A stretch of DNA of 64,000 nucleotides, from contig BDSL01000070.1 in assembly GCA_003116995.1 (NCBI GenBank), forward strand, positions 248,001 to 312,000. The letters run 5' to 3'. Positions 37,588-47,953 of this stretch are shown here, in pieces. The position numbers were made by a program, and so were the translations under genes. Every line of letters starts with the position of its first letter. Position 1 is the stretch's first letter. A model generated the notes under the pieces. The model worked only from the letters and a program-made list of their open reading frames with translations, was not told the DNA's origin and made no database searches. Origin of the DNA: Yamagishiella unicocca (lineage: Eukaryota > Chlorophyta > Chlorophyceae > Chlamydomonadales > Volvocaceae).

Positions 37588-39024
37588 GGCTATGCGGTCC
37601 GAAACAGCACGTGGGACACCCTGCAGCTGTCGCGTGAGTCGGTCCTTTCGTAGAGCCACCGTGCAGCTGGCAGGTCCACGGGCAGCATCGTTGTCGATAC
37701 ACTGTGCGTTACGACGATGACCCTGAGTTGCAAGGATTCGACTGGGCAAACGCTTGGTGGAAATAAGGTGGGAGGGGATTCAGATTCCACAACAGGATGA
37801 CGGCGTTTTTCAACGCCATTTCCTCTTGAACATTCATCGGTACCTAAGATTTGTGAGGACACTGAGCAGCCCAGGGACGAACGGGCAGTCCCATTCCTAC
37901 TAGTCGAGGATACAGAGACGGCAGCCAGCCTTGCTGCTGCTTACATACGGATTGAGTAACCGCTGCCGCCACCGCCGCCGCCCCGACCCGGCCGCGCGTC
38001 AAGCGCTTCGTCCGCAGGGAGGAGTCGGACGACGGGCAGCTGTTCTTGGAGGTGGTGGAGCGGGTGGGTTGGTGGGGGATGGCAAGCGGGTGACCTGCAG
38101 CAGCGCCCCATCACCTTCCCAACGAGCAACCCCACGCCCAAGATGCAGTGTACGGCAGAGGAGCCGCTGACGTGGGCGGCTTCCTGGACCACACCAACAC
38201 CGTGACGGAGAAGGGGCTGGTGGCGGAGACGCTACTCGACATGACTGGGGAGGACAGCCTGCGCTAGGGTGAGGCGGCGGGAGGGGGCAGGGAGGGGGCC
38301 AGGGAGGGGTGAGAGGCCAGCAGCCGCGACACATCGTCGGCGGGCACCAGCGCCATGATGTACGACCCGCCGTACGACGCGGGCGGCAATAACTTGCTGT
38401 ACAGACGGAAGGAGTGGACGTACTTGACCCGGGGCAGGCTGCCGCACACTGCCCCACCCAGCCTTGCGATGAAGGCATAGCAAAGGCCCGGAAACCAGTT
38501 CCTGGCAACAGCGTTAACGTCAACAGCGCCGCCCATGGCCGTCTGCATCGCCCTGCTGGTTTGCCCAACGAGTTTGCCACCGCGCGAAGCAGCCAGGAAG
38601 ATAGCGCCCAACATCGTTCCTGACACCCAGCGTGAGGAGGCTCGGCCCAGCTCGGCCCGCCACCGACGCCGCGGACACCACACGGTGAGGGCAGCCCCGA
38701 CGTCAGCCACACGTCCACCGCCTCCACCAGGCCCAGCAGCGCCAGCAGCAGCGCCGCGAAGTGGACCCACGGGTCCTCGTTCGCCACCCGCTTGGCCGTC
38801 AGCATCGCAACATGCGCACCAGCAGCACCTGCCTGTGCGGCTGCCCGGCTGTCACGTTACGAAGTAATATTGATCCGTCGTGGGTAATATATGACTTGAA
38901 TAGTTTGAGGGTTGACGTCTTGGGTAGCCTGCGGCGTGGAACTTCATGACTGTGTCGTTCACCGGGTAATTACCGGTAGCCTAACCGTCCAGTGCGCATG
39001 CGGCACAAAATAATTAAGTGCGAT

Positions 39025-41997
39025 ATGTTAGTCTGAGTGCACGCTGAATACCTAAACAATATAGTCTTCTGTCGCCGTGCCGTGAGCTTCCACAGGCCTT
39101 GTAGTTGGCGCATCTTGGATTGCTTACAAACCAGGCAACCTTGGTTGAGACCAAAACTTGAATACCACAACCAAACGAGAATACGATGCCCGCCTGCCTT
39201 CTCTTGGCTGGTGGAAGAAGTAGAAAGGTAGCGTAGGAAATCTTTTGCATACCTTTCTGCGCTGCCTGCATCTTGCAGCAAGATTGGGAAGGACACGGCC
39301 ATTAGATGCTCTCGTGGAGGCGACAGCAGCAGGCTGCTGTGCTGCAGTCGGCGGACGGTAGGATGGCGCTCGACTACCAGCAAGTGGACCTGCTGCGCGA
39401 GGACCTGGCTCTCGGCACAACGACGATGCCAACCAACGGCAGCTTCGAATTTGTGCTGGTTTCAAAGGCTATCAGGGCCACGCTGGTGGCTGCGGACGTC
39501 TGTGTTCGGACAAACCCCAGCTTCCACAATCCCCAGCCCAGCGCGCTTCATGGCTGCACGTTGCGAGCCTGCTGCGATTCGCCGTGCCCTGTCACCCGTG
39601 TACCCTGTATCCCACTACTCCCCTACCCTTACATTTCGAAGCTGCCTGAATTGCCGAACTTGCTGCCAGGTGTGCCTCATCTCCATCCCCTCCTGAGCCC
39701 GGCCGTGGACAGCACATTCGGGCCCATGGTTGGGCCGCTCGACGCCTCCGGCATGCCAAAATCCCTCTCCTCAGCTGACGAGGACGGGATTTGACTCCGC
39801 GCCCTTACGGACTAGTAGGTTTCCTTCCTGATACTGCACCAGGTAGTCCTGAAACTAGCGCCTTAGACCGCTCGGCCACCTCGTCATGCAACTCTTCGAT
39901 GGCCTCATTGCAATCGCTTCAGTCCAACGCGCACATTGTGTGCACACACGACTGGGGGGGGGCGGGTGCGGAAGGGGGAGCGTGCAGCGGGGGGGTCGGG
40001 GTTGACATGCTGGAGGTGCCGCATATCGCCTGATGTGACGCCGGTGTGGGGCTGCCATGCAGAGGCTTTCGCGGCGCAACATGTGTCGTAGAACACCCCT
40101 GGAGTGGGAACCCTTACCCTTGCGCTTAACGTGCCTGCTTGCCCTGCGAAGGTTCACAGTTGTTGGGCCAGGGGGCGCTGCTTTAGGCGGTGGCGTCCGC
40201 TTTCTGCACGGGCCTCCATTTCGGACGGATCCAAGTGCGATATCGCGCGGATCCAGAGCATGCTTGGATTCAAGCTCAGAGTTGCGGCGCGATACGGCCG
40301 GGCAGTGCTGCGCCGGATTTGGAGTCCCGGTGAGGCGGTGGCCACCGGGGCCCTAGGCGAGGTTGTGGGTGCCGGTACTGCCGTAGGTGGTGGTGGTGTC
40401 GGAGGACAGGTCTAGGAAGGTGGTCATGGTGCGGATGGAGGAATACTTGGTGCTGAGGAACCGTCCGCCTTGCAGGGGAGGGAGCCCCGGGTGGTCTTCT
40501 GTCCACACCCTGCCTATGTCCTCCGCCTCATCGCCATTTCGCCCACCCTCTCCAAATCCAAACAACCGCCGCAACCTCCTCACAGGTCCATCTCTTGGCG
40601 GATGCGTACGCCATCCATGGTGCGATCCGCAAGGTCACTCGCTTTGAGTAGCTGCGCTATGCTGTAGTCCTGGTGGGAAGAAACAGGGGGCCGCGGCGCG
40701 TTGGGAGGCAGTGTGTGCGAGCCGGTCCCTGTAAAGTGCTGCCATGGACCTTGCACATTCCACAGGTTGCAGGGACGCTGGGGACGGCGAGCAGCTACTG
40801 GATCGCGGAGTCACAGCTACTGGAGCTATGAGGTGAGGCGGAGGATAGGCATGGAACGCTAGCGCGTGGCGTATCTCATCAAACGGTTTTGTCAGCTTTG
40901 CAAGGCGCGTTCGAATACGGGCTATGTGGTCCGAAACAGCACGTGGGACACACTGCAGCTGTCGCGTGAGTCGGTCCTTACGTAGAGCCACCTTGCAGCT
41001 GGCAGGTCCACGGGCAGCATCGTTGTCGATACACTGTGCGTTACGACGATGACCGTGAGTTGCAAGGATTCGACTGGGCAAACGCCAGATGGAAATAAGG
41101 TAGTATAGGGGATTCCGATTCCACAACAGGATGACGGCGTTTTTTAACGCCATTTCCTCTTGAACATTCATCGGTATCTAAGATTTGTGAGGACACTGAG
41201 CAGCCCAGGGACGAACGGGCAGTCCCATTCCTACTAGTCGAGGATACAGAGACGGCAGCCAGCCTTGTTGCTGCTTACATACGGATTGAGGCACCGCTGC
41301 CGCCACCGCCGCGGCCCCGACCCGGCCGCACGTCAAGCGCTTCGTCCGCAGGGAGGAGTCGGACGACGGGCAGCTGTTCTTGGAGGTGGTGGAGCGGGTG
41401 GGTTGGTGGGGGATGGCAAGCGGGTGACCCGCAGCAGCGCCCCATCACCTTCCCAACGAGCAACCCCGCGCCCAAGATGCAGTGTACGGCAGAGCAGCCG
41501 CTGACGTGGGCGGCCTCCTGGGACACACCAACACCGTGACGGAGAAGAGGCTGGTGGCGGAGACGCTACTCGACATGACTGGGGAGGACAGCCTGCGCTA
41601 GGGTGAGGCGGCGGGAGGGGGCAGGGGGGGGGGCCAGGGAGGGGCGAGAGGCCAGCAGCCGCAACACCTCGTCGGCGGGCACCGGCGCCATGATGTACGA
41701 CCCGCCGTACGACGCGGGCGGCAATAACTTGCAGAACAGACTGAAGGAGTGGACGTACTTGACCCGGGGCAGGCTGCTGCACACTGCCCCAACCAGCCTT
41801 GCGATGAAGGCGTAGCAAAGGCCCGGAAACCAGTTCCTGGCAACAGCGGTAACATCAACAGCGCCGCACATGGCCGTCTGCATCGCCGTGCTGGTTTGCC
41901 CAACCTAAGCAGCCAGGACGGTAGCGCCCAAGACGCCGCCACGGCATCGCCGGCATCGTTCCTGACACCCAGCGTGAGGAGGCTCGGCCCAGCTCGG
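39025..41997. repeat. Macrosatellite unit U11 (C subfamily, right end of the array)
   Basis: U11 is truncated at 41,997, where cccagctcgg continues into unrelated gcctggggtccc. It shares C-type features with U10 (the added gtggctgcggac block, a single 56-bp element) but returns to A-like bases in its last kilobase, for example the long form near 41,930. Confidence 0.93.
39777..39885 (-). tRNA. tRNA-Leu(CAG)-like gene, copy 11, probably defective
   Basis: Acceptor stem, canonical D-arm, anticodon stem, U33, anticodon CAG and intron are intact. The T-arm reads GCGGA GTCAAAT CCCGT: position 53 is A opposite C, and position 54 is G instead of U. These are different lesions from copies 4-9. Confidence 0.72.
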
Positions 41998-42500
41998 GCC
42001 TGGGGTCCCTCTGTAACGAATACTATTTATATGTTCCGCAGTGCCACATGGGTCAATGCGCTAATTAGGCACCGATATTTATTGTCTGGGACGCGGGGTT
42101 TCCCGGTACTGATCAGCCGGGGGCTGCATGTGCAACGTGCTGATGATTCTGCGTCGTCGTCCTTGGCTGACTGTACGACAACCAAAGGGCCGGCCTGCCG
42201 GCCGTTTCTGTCCAACCACGGCATTATTGCACACGTACACCGGCTCCAGTGGCGACCAGGCCCGCTCTACGCTATACGTCACCACTACCGGACCCTCTGT
42301 CCTTCCGTCCTTTCCTCTACTTCAGGTCGGCGACACATACATTGCCCGATGGCTCTCGGTCCGGACATCACGTGGAGGTCGTGATTGGTCGGAACCCACT
42401 GTAATATCTATGGCATCACCAGGCTCGACGTGCGGTGGGTACGCACGCACACCATGGCGGGCAACCGTTCAGCCAATGCGCGCATTACTGTGAAACGGCG
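41998..42500 (+). other. Flank of the array with an uncharacterised open frame
   Basis: From 42,128 to 42,493 one frame reads continuously and includes ARSTLYVTTTGPSV and DWSEPTVISMASPG. This is reminiscent of the edge of a fibronectin-III-like fold, but that is only an impression. The block ggtcggaacccactgtaa at 42,388 resembles a sequence in the LINE remnant 3' region at 37,553. No start, end or splice pattern can be defined. Confidence 0.25.
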
Positions 42501-43960
42501 TTAACGCGCAGCAGGCATTGCGCCACGTACGACGCCGGCGGCCCCGTCCATTTGTGCGACAGCGCTCCACCGTCTGCTGATGCTGCTGGTGATGCGGTCA
42601 ATGTTTAGCCGTCGTGCCACTGCTGCACCCATGACTCCTCTTCCCATTAGCAGCGCCCGACCTGCCCCGCAACATGTATGCAGTTCCTGAACGATTCACG
42701 CACATTGCCATCTAGCTACTTAGCTCGATCGGTCCCATCGCCTCCTATCCAGCCGCCACACGCGCCGCCTACCGCCTCGCCCCTAACTAGGCCATTCAGC
42801 TGCCGACCAGCAAGCCCACTGTAAATAATAAAGCATCGCACCTGCTGCCTCCCGCACCAGCAGGGCACGCTGGCGTCAGCGGCCGCGAAGCACAGCGATA
42901 GATGCCATCGCCTCGCTCCACCGAGCCGCATCCCTACACGGCGGGGCCGACATAACTACTCCCCGTCGGGGCCGCCGCCGTCGCCACCAGCACCACATTA
43001 GCAGAAGAAAGGCCCAGCGAGCCGCAGCCCGCTGCCGTCAAGCACACATACAGATAGGAGCCGTCTCTGATGATCTTCCGTATCGGAGCGGATGGACCAG
43101 GGCAACGGCCCGAGCACTGCAACGGCCCGAGCACTGCACGCACGCACTTTATTCACAGAGGACGCAGGCGCGTCTATCTGATAGCTTCTGGGCGATTTGC
43201 GGGGACGGAGCGAGCAGGTGGTGGTGGGCTCCGTAGGGTGCGTGGACAGGCGGCGGCGCCGCTATCGCTAGCAGCGAGTAGAGCTGCGTCATCATCGTAA
43301 GCTGTGTAGGCGGCAGCGAGCTGGATGGAGGAGAGGAGTGCTGGTGAGCCAAATGACGACGTCGGCTCATCTGCAGGTATGGCCGCCGTGCATACAATCC
43401 TTCATCAGGCATGCCGTACGTGGCTGCCTCACGCGGTGTCGTCGTCGAGTAGTGCAGTTGGCCACGGGGACGGCGGGCGGTGAAGAAGGTCCATCCATAT
43501 CCGGAGGCATGTCAGTAGTCAAGTAGTGGCGGCATCTACCGCTGCCGCCATACTACTTTCCTGTTGCGGGCGCAATCATGGATGTATGAGGACAGCGTCA
43601 GCGCGTATTGATTATTGGCGTCATGTTCCAGCGTCGAATTCCAACCCACGTGCATGATGAAGTGAAGCTGGCAACACCTCCCTCATCCAGCAGCCCCACA
43701 ACCAGGACCCGCTCCTACATACCTTGCCATGTAAATGGTCAAGCAGTACGTAGTTAGACTGCCAAGTAAGCAGGAACCCCTCGCGGTTGGAGTAGGTAGC
43801 CTACGCCGTGCCTGCGCGCCTGTTGTCGTACGTGTCTGCCACACGCGCCTGTCGTCGTACGTGTCTGCCGCACGCGTCTGTTGTCGAACCCGCGCGTAAA
43901 TAATGCAGGGCCGCGGCGACTTCGGTGACTAGCATTCATGGCTGGAGGGAATTCAGCCAG
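42501..43960. other. Low-copy region without a supported gene
   Basis: Only short frames are present. Two small tandem repeats occur: a 17-bp duplication (cggcccgagcactgcaa at about 43,107) and 2.7 copies of a ~30-bp unit (gtcgtacgtgtctgcc) at 43,815-43,890. Confidence 0.5.
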
Positions 43961-44102
43961 AGGCACGGTTGCTGTGTAGAAGCGCGCGGGAGGAGTACGA
44001 CAGTAAATATTTGGTAATTGTGCAATCAAATAAAGTTATTAACCGCCGGGACAAGCTCGCTCCCAACTACGTGCGTGTAATACTCTGCGCTTGTGGTAAC
44101 GG

Positions 44103-44747
44103 TTACAGTGGGTTCCAGACCAAAAGGTTGAGGAGGTTGAGGAGGAGTCCGAGGAGGACAGAGGCGGCGACGGTGATAGATGGAGGCGGCGACGGCGGCT
44201 CTGGCGGCGGCGAGGGTGGCGACGGCGGCGGCCCGCCCTTGCAGACACAGATCGTCGCAGTAGTGGTCCCTCCGTCGTCCGGGGTGCAGGTGGCGTACGG
44301 CGGGAGGCCTCGGGCGATGTACGTAGGCGGAGGGGCGAAAACAGAGGATGGAGGTAGAGGCATGCAGCAGTAGTAGTTAGCGACAGTACTCCAGCCATCG
44401 TATGCATGTAGCTGGGGGTGGCTGAGGGTGGCTTGCTGGGGGCGCCCTACACTGTTTCTCGATGGGGTAGATGTCTCTGCCGCATACCAGACCTTGGGGT
44501 CCATTGCGATCGGTGCTGGTAGCAGCAGCGTGCTGCTCTGGTCTCTCGTCCCTTCACCGCACATGTTCTGTTCGTAGGAATTTACGACTAATGGTGAAAG
44601 CCTTTCACCGAAAGGCACGCCGGTAGACCGGTAAGTGCAGTACGACGATGGTACGACCGACCGGGGGTCCGCTTGAATGCTGTCCAAGGAGGGCAGGAAG
44701 CGGGCGCTGTCAAGTACTTCATTGCACAAGTCGTCACAATAGATCAT
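44103..44747 (-). CDS. Possible proline-rich (SPP-repeat) protein exon
   Basis: The frame from the ATG at 44,747 ends with an extensin-like stretch (PPPSPPSPPPEPPSPPP) followed by a hydrophobic segment (SITVAASVLLGLLLNLLNLL) and a stop. Such Ser-Pro-Pro stretches are typical of volvocalean cell-wall glycoproteins and pherophorins. No pherophorin domain or signal peptide is visible, and the upstream half is not obviously coding. Parts of the same DNA (44,426-44,555) recur near 54,885-55,200, so the frame may cover a repeat. Confidence 0.28.
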   Translation of the reverse strand: MIYCDDLCNEVLDSARFLPSLDSIQADPRSVVPSSYCTYRSTGVPFGERLSPLVVNSYEQNMCGEGTRDQSSTLLLPAPIAMDPKVWYAAETSTPSRNSVGRPQQATLSHPQLHAYDGWSTVANYYCCMPLPPSSVFAPPPTYIARGLPPYATCTPDDGGTTTATICVCKGGPPPSPPSPPPEPPSPPPSITVAASVLLGLLLNLLNLLVWNPL

Positions 44748-45500
44748 ACGTAGCGACACTACATGGCCAACGTAACTAGGCGTCGTCACAAGCGCGCGAT
44801 GGTGGCGCGGCTAGCAAGAGAACGACCAAGCTTACGACCAAGCAGTGCTAGCTATATACAAAGCTTACGAACAAGAAATGCAAGTGTAGTGAATGAATTC
44901 AGGATCAGCGCCCGAGATTGCCTGGCGCGCCAATTCAAACAAACATGCAAGGTTGCGCATGTTTGTTGCGCCCGCCCCTACAATTGCTGGTGCGTCTGCG
45001 AGGTGCGGTACAAACAAATACATATTAGCACGATAGAACGGGAATTTGCCGGCGGAACGGGGAGGGCGAGAACGGGCATGAGCGCGTTGACCCGGTCGAC
45101 GCCGGACGAGTAGCGATGCAGACAAGTACATACAAAGTGCAACAGGACGGAATTTACCGGCGCAATGGGAAGGGAGAGAGCGGGCATGAGCGCGTTGAGT
45201 CGGCCCACACTGGGCGACCGGACGTCGTAGATAGGTTGGACTGAAGGCAGAGCACCGGCGCCACTGCTGACATGGAGGCCTTACCTTTACGTGCTCACAT
45301 GAGGACCCACTTGACTCCCTTCCCCGCCCCCTTCGGTCTGACGCCGGGCAGGGAGGTGGCCCAGAAGTTGGGGGGCCGCAGGGCAGAGGGCCAAGTCGTC
45401 CCCCTGCGGTGGGTGCCGCGCTCTCGGCGGGGTCGGAAAGGTAACGGAACTCGGGGGAGAACAATAGAAGGGTTCCGCAACGTATAGCATGCACCAAAGC
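44748..45500. repeat. Diverged duplication of ~90 bp, period ~117 bp
   Basis: Two related blocks at about 45,005-45,095 and 45,122-45,212 share the order tacata, ggaattt(a/g)ccggcg, agggagag and cgggcatgagcgcgttga. The rest of the interval shows no gene. Confidence 0.6.
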
Positions 45501-45509
45501 CAAGCGTAG

Positions 45510-45780
45510 TAAGGGAAGAGGCAAACGGGGGCGAGGGGAAGCCCTGCGGGTACGTACGCTAATTTGTAACAAAGCACCCACGCAGGCCAAAGGGTTTGAA
45601 GAAGGGGGCAAACGGAGAAGGTGGGACCCCTGCGGGTATGCTGCCTTGCTTGAGATGTAGCACTCAAACAAGCCAAAGCGCGGAAAAGGGGGGATAAACG
45701 GATGGAGGGGGGCCCTGCGGGTATGTTACCTTGGAATGGAGCACCCAGCAGGCCAAAGCGCGGGGAGGGGGAACAAAGTG
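45510..45780. repeat. ~85-bp tandem repeat, 3 copies
   Basis: The motif ccctgcgggta recurs at 45,542, 45,628 and 45,713. Each is followed by an ag(c)acyc..aggccaaag segment and preceded by a purine-rich aaacgg stretch. The copies are clearly diverged. Confidence 0.75.
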
Positions 45781-47480
45781 GTCTAACAGAACTTTGCAGT
45801 TCCTGGGCTATCGCTTTGAACATCGGCGTTCTTTACCGCTTTGTTCGCATGCATGAATGATTTCCACGCACCATCCGGCGGGGCGGCATCTCCTTTGGGT
45901 CCGCGGGTATGCGACGCAAGTGCCGAGTCTGTGGCCTGTGCAGCTCCGAATATCTTTGTTTGTGTGCTGGCGAGGTGAGGGCGGCCTCCATTTTAGACTG
46001 CGCTAGCCGACCAATCCACGCCCGGCTCCCAACCGCAGGCGTAAGACTATGGGATGCGCCGTGTCGGCGACGAAACCGCCTACCGCCAGCTGGAACCCCG
46101 GCGGAAATGCCCTTGAAGAACGTCCAGGTAAAGTAAGTACGCTCCAGTGCGTGCGTGCGGCAAGCCAAACCTGGGTCCGATGGCATAGATGGCTCCGCCA
46201 ACAAGGCCGTCGTTAGAGCCACCTGGCTTCGGGTTAGGACGATGGACGAGCAGCCGAAAGGATTCGGGCCTGAACCCGCGTTTGTCGTAAAAACGCGAAG
46301 CTCGGCGGCTCCGACGCGACGACGGTCGTGAGCCAGTTTTGGCAATAAGGTTGTTGGTAGGGCTCCGGTTCGCTGTTACTGTGCAGCCTCTGGCTATCTA
46401 GCGCGCCTTTCACCAACAATCAAAGCTTGCTTCGATGAGTAATATCATTTCCTTCGCGCTGTGTTAGCTCGCACAAGATATTTTACTTGCATACTTAAGG
46501 TACGGGTGGTCCCATGTGTACAGTGACAGCTCCTCCATTATTCCATAATCTAATCAGCTTATAGGTATTAATGTCTTATCAATTGTCTTGCGAAGTTCCA
46601 GGTTTTGCGTCTTCCCGCCAGTCCTTAGCAAATCGTCATAAAATGCGGCGCGTTTTTCAGTAGCCTTCTTAGCTCGTTGCAAGCTCCATCTGGCTAAATA
46701 GAAATGCAAGGAACAAAGGATTGAGAAAGAAAGATTCTCTCACACATCGTCCAAGTACGTCACTCGCAAGTTCCCCCTAGCGTGCCTCTTGCGCGGGTGC
46801 CCGCTTTTGAGCACATAAGGCCCATTCGAAACATTTATTATCGGAAACTCTTGTCAACTTAATCAATAGTATGCGCAAGCAAGTTTCTTGGCCTCCCTAG
46901 CTAGTCGTTAGCAACGCGTCAGGACGCGGCTTGCCGAGTGCCCGCGTACGTACGTGTGTCAAGACTTTGTCAAGTGCGGTCACGAGACTTCACGAGTATC
47001 ATCGTTTGGAGGATGAATCTTGTCACACGGACTGCAGAGGGCTGCTGCGCAGCGCTTCCTGCTGCGTCCTCCAGGCGTCCAATTATCGCTGGGGCACGTC
47101 TGCTGGCTCCCAAGCCCCGGAACGCTTTTTCGCTTCTCCGAAGGTGACTCTTGAAAACAGGGCCTTCAACTGTATGTTTCGCTTAACTCGGGTTTGCAGC
47201 AGCCCGCATCCACATCCACACGTGCGTGCACTCAAATTCTAAATTCTCGGAACTAAATTATATCGGTCGCCTCCAATTGCAAACACGCTAGCTTCTCGGT
47301 TGCCGCAACTAACGGATCAATAAAAGGAGACCCTTTTATTAACAAAGGGGCGTAGATGTCTTGGCTTTGCCACTTTAATTGTTGTACTTTCGCCCTTCTT
47401 TACCCTCTCCGGGAGTACGCGATAGTAGCTTAGCTACTTGCCCCTTTGGTGTACTTATGGCTAGTGTCTTTCAAACGACA
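45781..47480. other. Intergenic region, no gene resolved
   Basis: Frames of 60-170 codons exist on both strands (for example 45,833-46,345 minus and 46,931-47,242 plus), but none shows a recognisable domain. A perfect short hairpin, aataaaagg-agac-ccttttatt, lies at 47,319-47,340. An upstream exon of the oxidoreductase gene may be hidden here. Confidence 0.4.
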
Positions 47481-47489
47481 GCTAGTAGC

Positions 47490-47760
47490 CCAGCAGTCGT
47501 CTAAACACAGCTAGTCCAGCTAGAGGGTGGGCATCCCCCCTGGATTAGTTTAGGCGTCGGTCACGGTGGCGCATTAGGATTAGCAACCTGCGTATTGGAA
47601 ACCGCCCTTGGATTGGAAAATGACTTATCCGCTGTGACCGCCGGATAAGTGGATTAGTGCCCCATGCCCACCCTCTGGTCCAGCAGTCGTCTGAACACAG
47701 CTAGTCCAGCAGTCGCCTAAACACAGCTAGTCCAGCAGCCGTCTAAACCTATTGGGAAGA
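47490..47760. repeat. 26-bp tandem repeat split by a MITE-like element
   Basis: The unit cagcagtcgtctaaacacag recurs at 47,491, 47,681, 47,709 and, degenerate, 47,735. The first copy is separated from the others by the element at 47,521-47,677. Without that insertion the copies would lie in one array. Confidence 0.75.
47521..47677. mobile_element. MITE-like element, ~157 bp, with inverted ends
   Basis: The ends agagggtgggcat (47,522-47,534) and atgcccaccctct (47,664-47,676) are perfect inverted repeats. gtccagc flanks both sides (47,514-47,520 and 47,678-47,684), fitting a 7-bp target duplication. Inside are further inverted pairs (acttatccg/cggataagt at 47,623-47,650; cggtcac/gtgaccg). There is no coding capacity, as for a non-autonomous DNA transposon. 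Confidence 0.7.
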
Positions 47761-47953
47761 CCATCCGTACATATTTGGCTGTATGTGGTTCTTGCGTATG
47801 CCTTGAGACGCTTCTGCAAAAGATCGCTAAGCACGTAACAGTTACAATTGGCGCTCAGTGTGTGCATGTAATAAGCGAGGCGCCTCGCTCGCTCCAGCCA
47901 GCCACCTGATACAAATGCACGTACATGTGGTGTACGCAACTCACTTCCCGCAG

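Larger units (their letters stand above)
34498..39024. repeat. Macrosatellite unit U10 (C subfamily, interrupted by a LINE remnant)
   Basis: U10 is 4,527 bp because about 1.2 kb of retroelement sequence is inserted at 36,358-37,587. It is clearly more diverged from the others, with extra codon-like indels (gtggctgcggac at 34,948) and a deletion through the tRNA. It has a single 56-bp element and lacks the segment around tgggcatgttggcc. Confidence 0.92.
4441..41997. repeat. tRNA-bearing macrosatellite array, ~3.5-kb units U1-U11
   Basis: Eleven head-to-tail units start (atgttag or variant) at 4,442, 7,989, 11,537, 15,081, 17,854, 20,627, 24,098, 27,570, 31,042, 34,498 and 39,025. Unit order on the plus strand is: start block; a GC-rich part with open frames on both strands; a minus-strand tRNA-Leu-like gene; a C-rich/G-rich segment; a 56-bp element present once or twice; a (CCG)-rich tract; an end block with the palindrome GTAATTAC. 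Neighbouring units are nearly identical, while distant ones differ by many substitutions and indels, as expected from local homogenisation. Open frames recur in each unit, but none matches a protein family I can name. Confidence 0.95.

Noticed and set aside
4441..41997. CRISPR-like or rDNA array
   Set aside because: Units are kilobases long with no short repeat/spacer pattern and no rRNA sequence. The organism is eukaryotic.
45287..45823. 178-codon minus-strand frame
   Set aside because: It runs through the diverged 85-bp tandem repeats and has no recognisable domain.
46931..47242. First exon of the oxidoreductase gene
   Set aside because: The peptide shows no signal peptide or family similarity, and no donor in phase with the acceptor at 47,953 could be supported.
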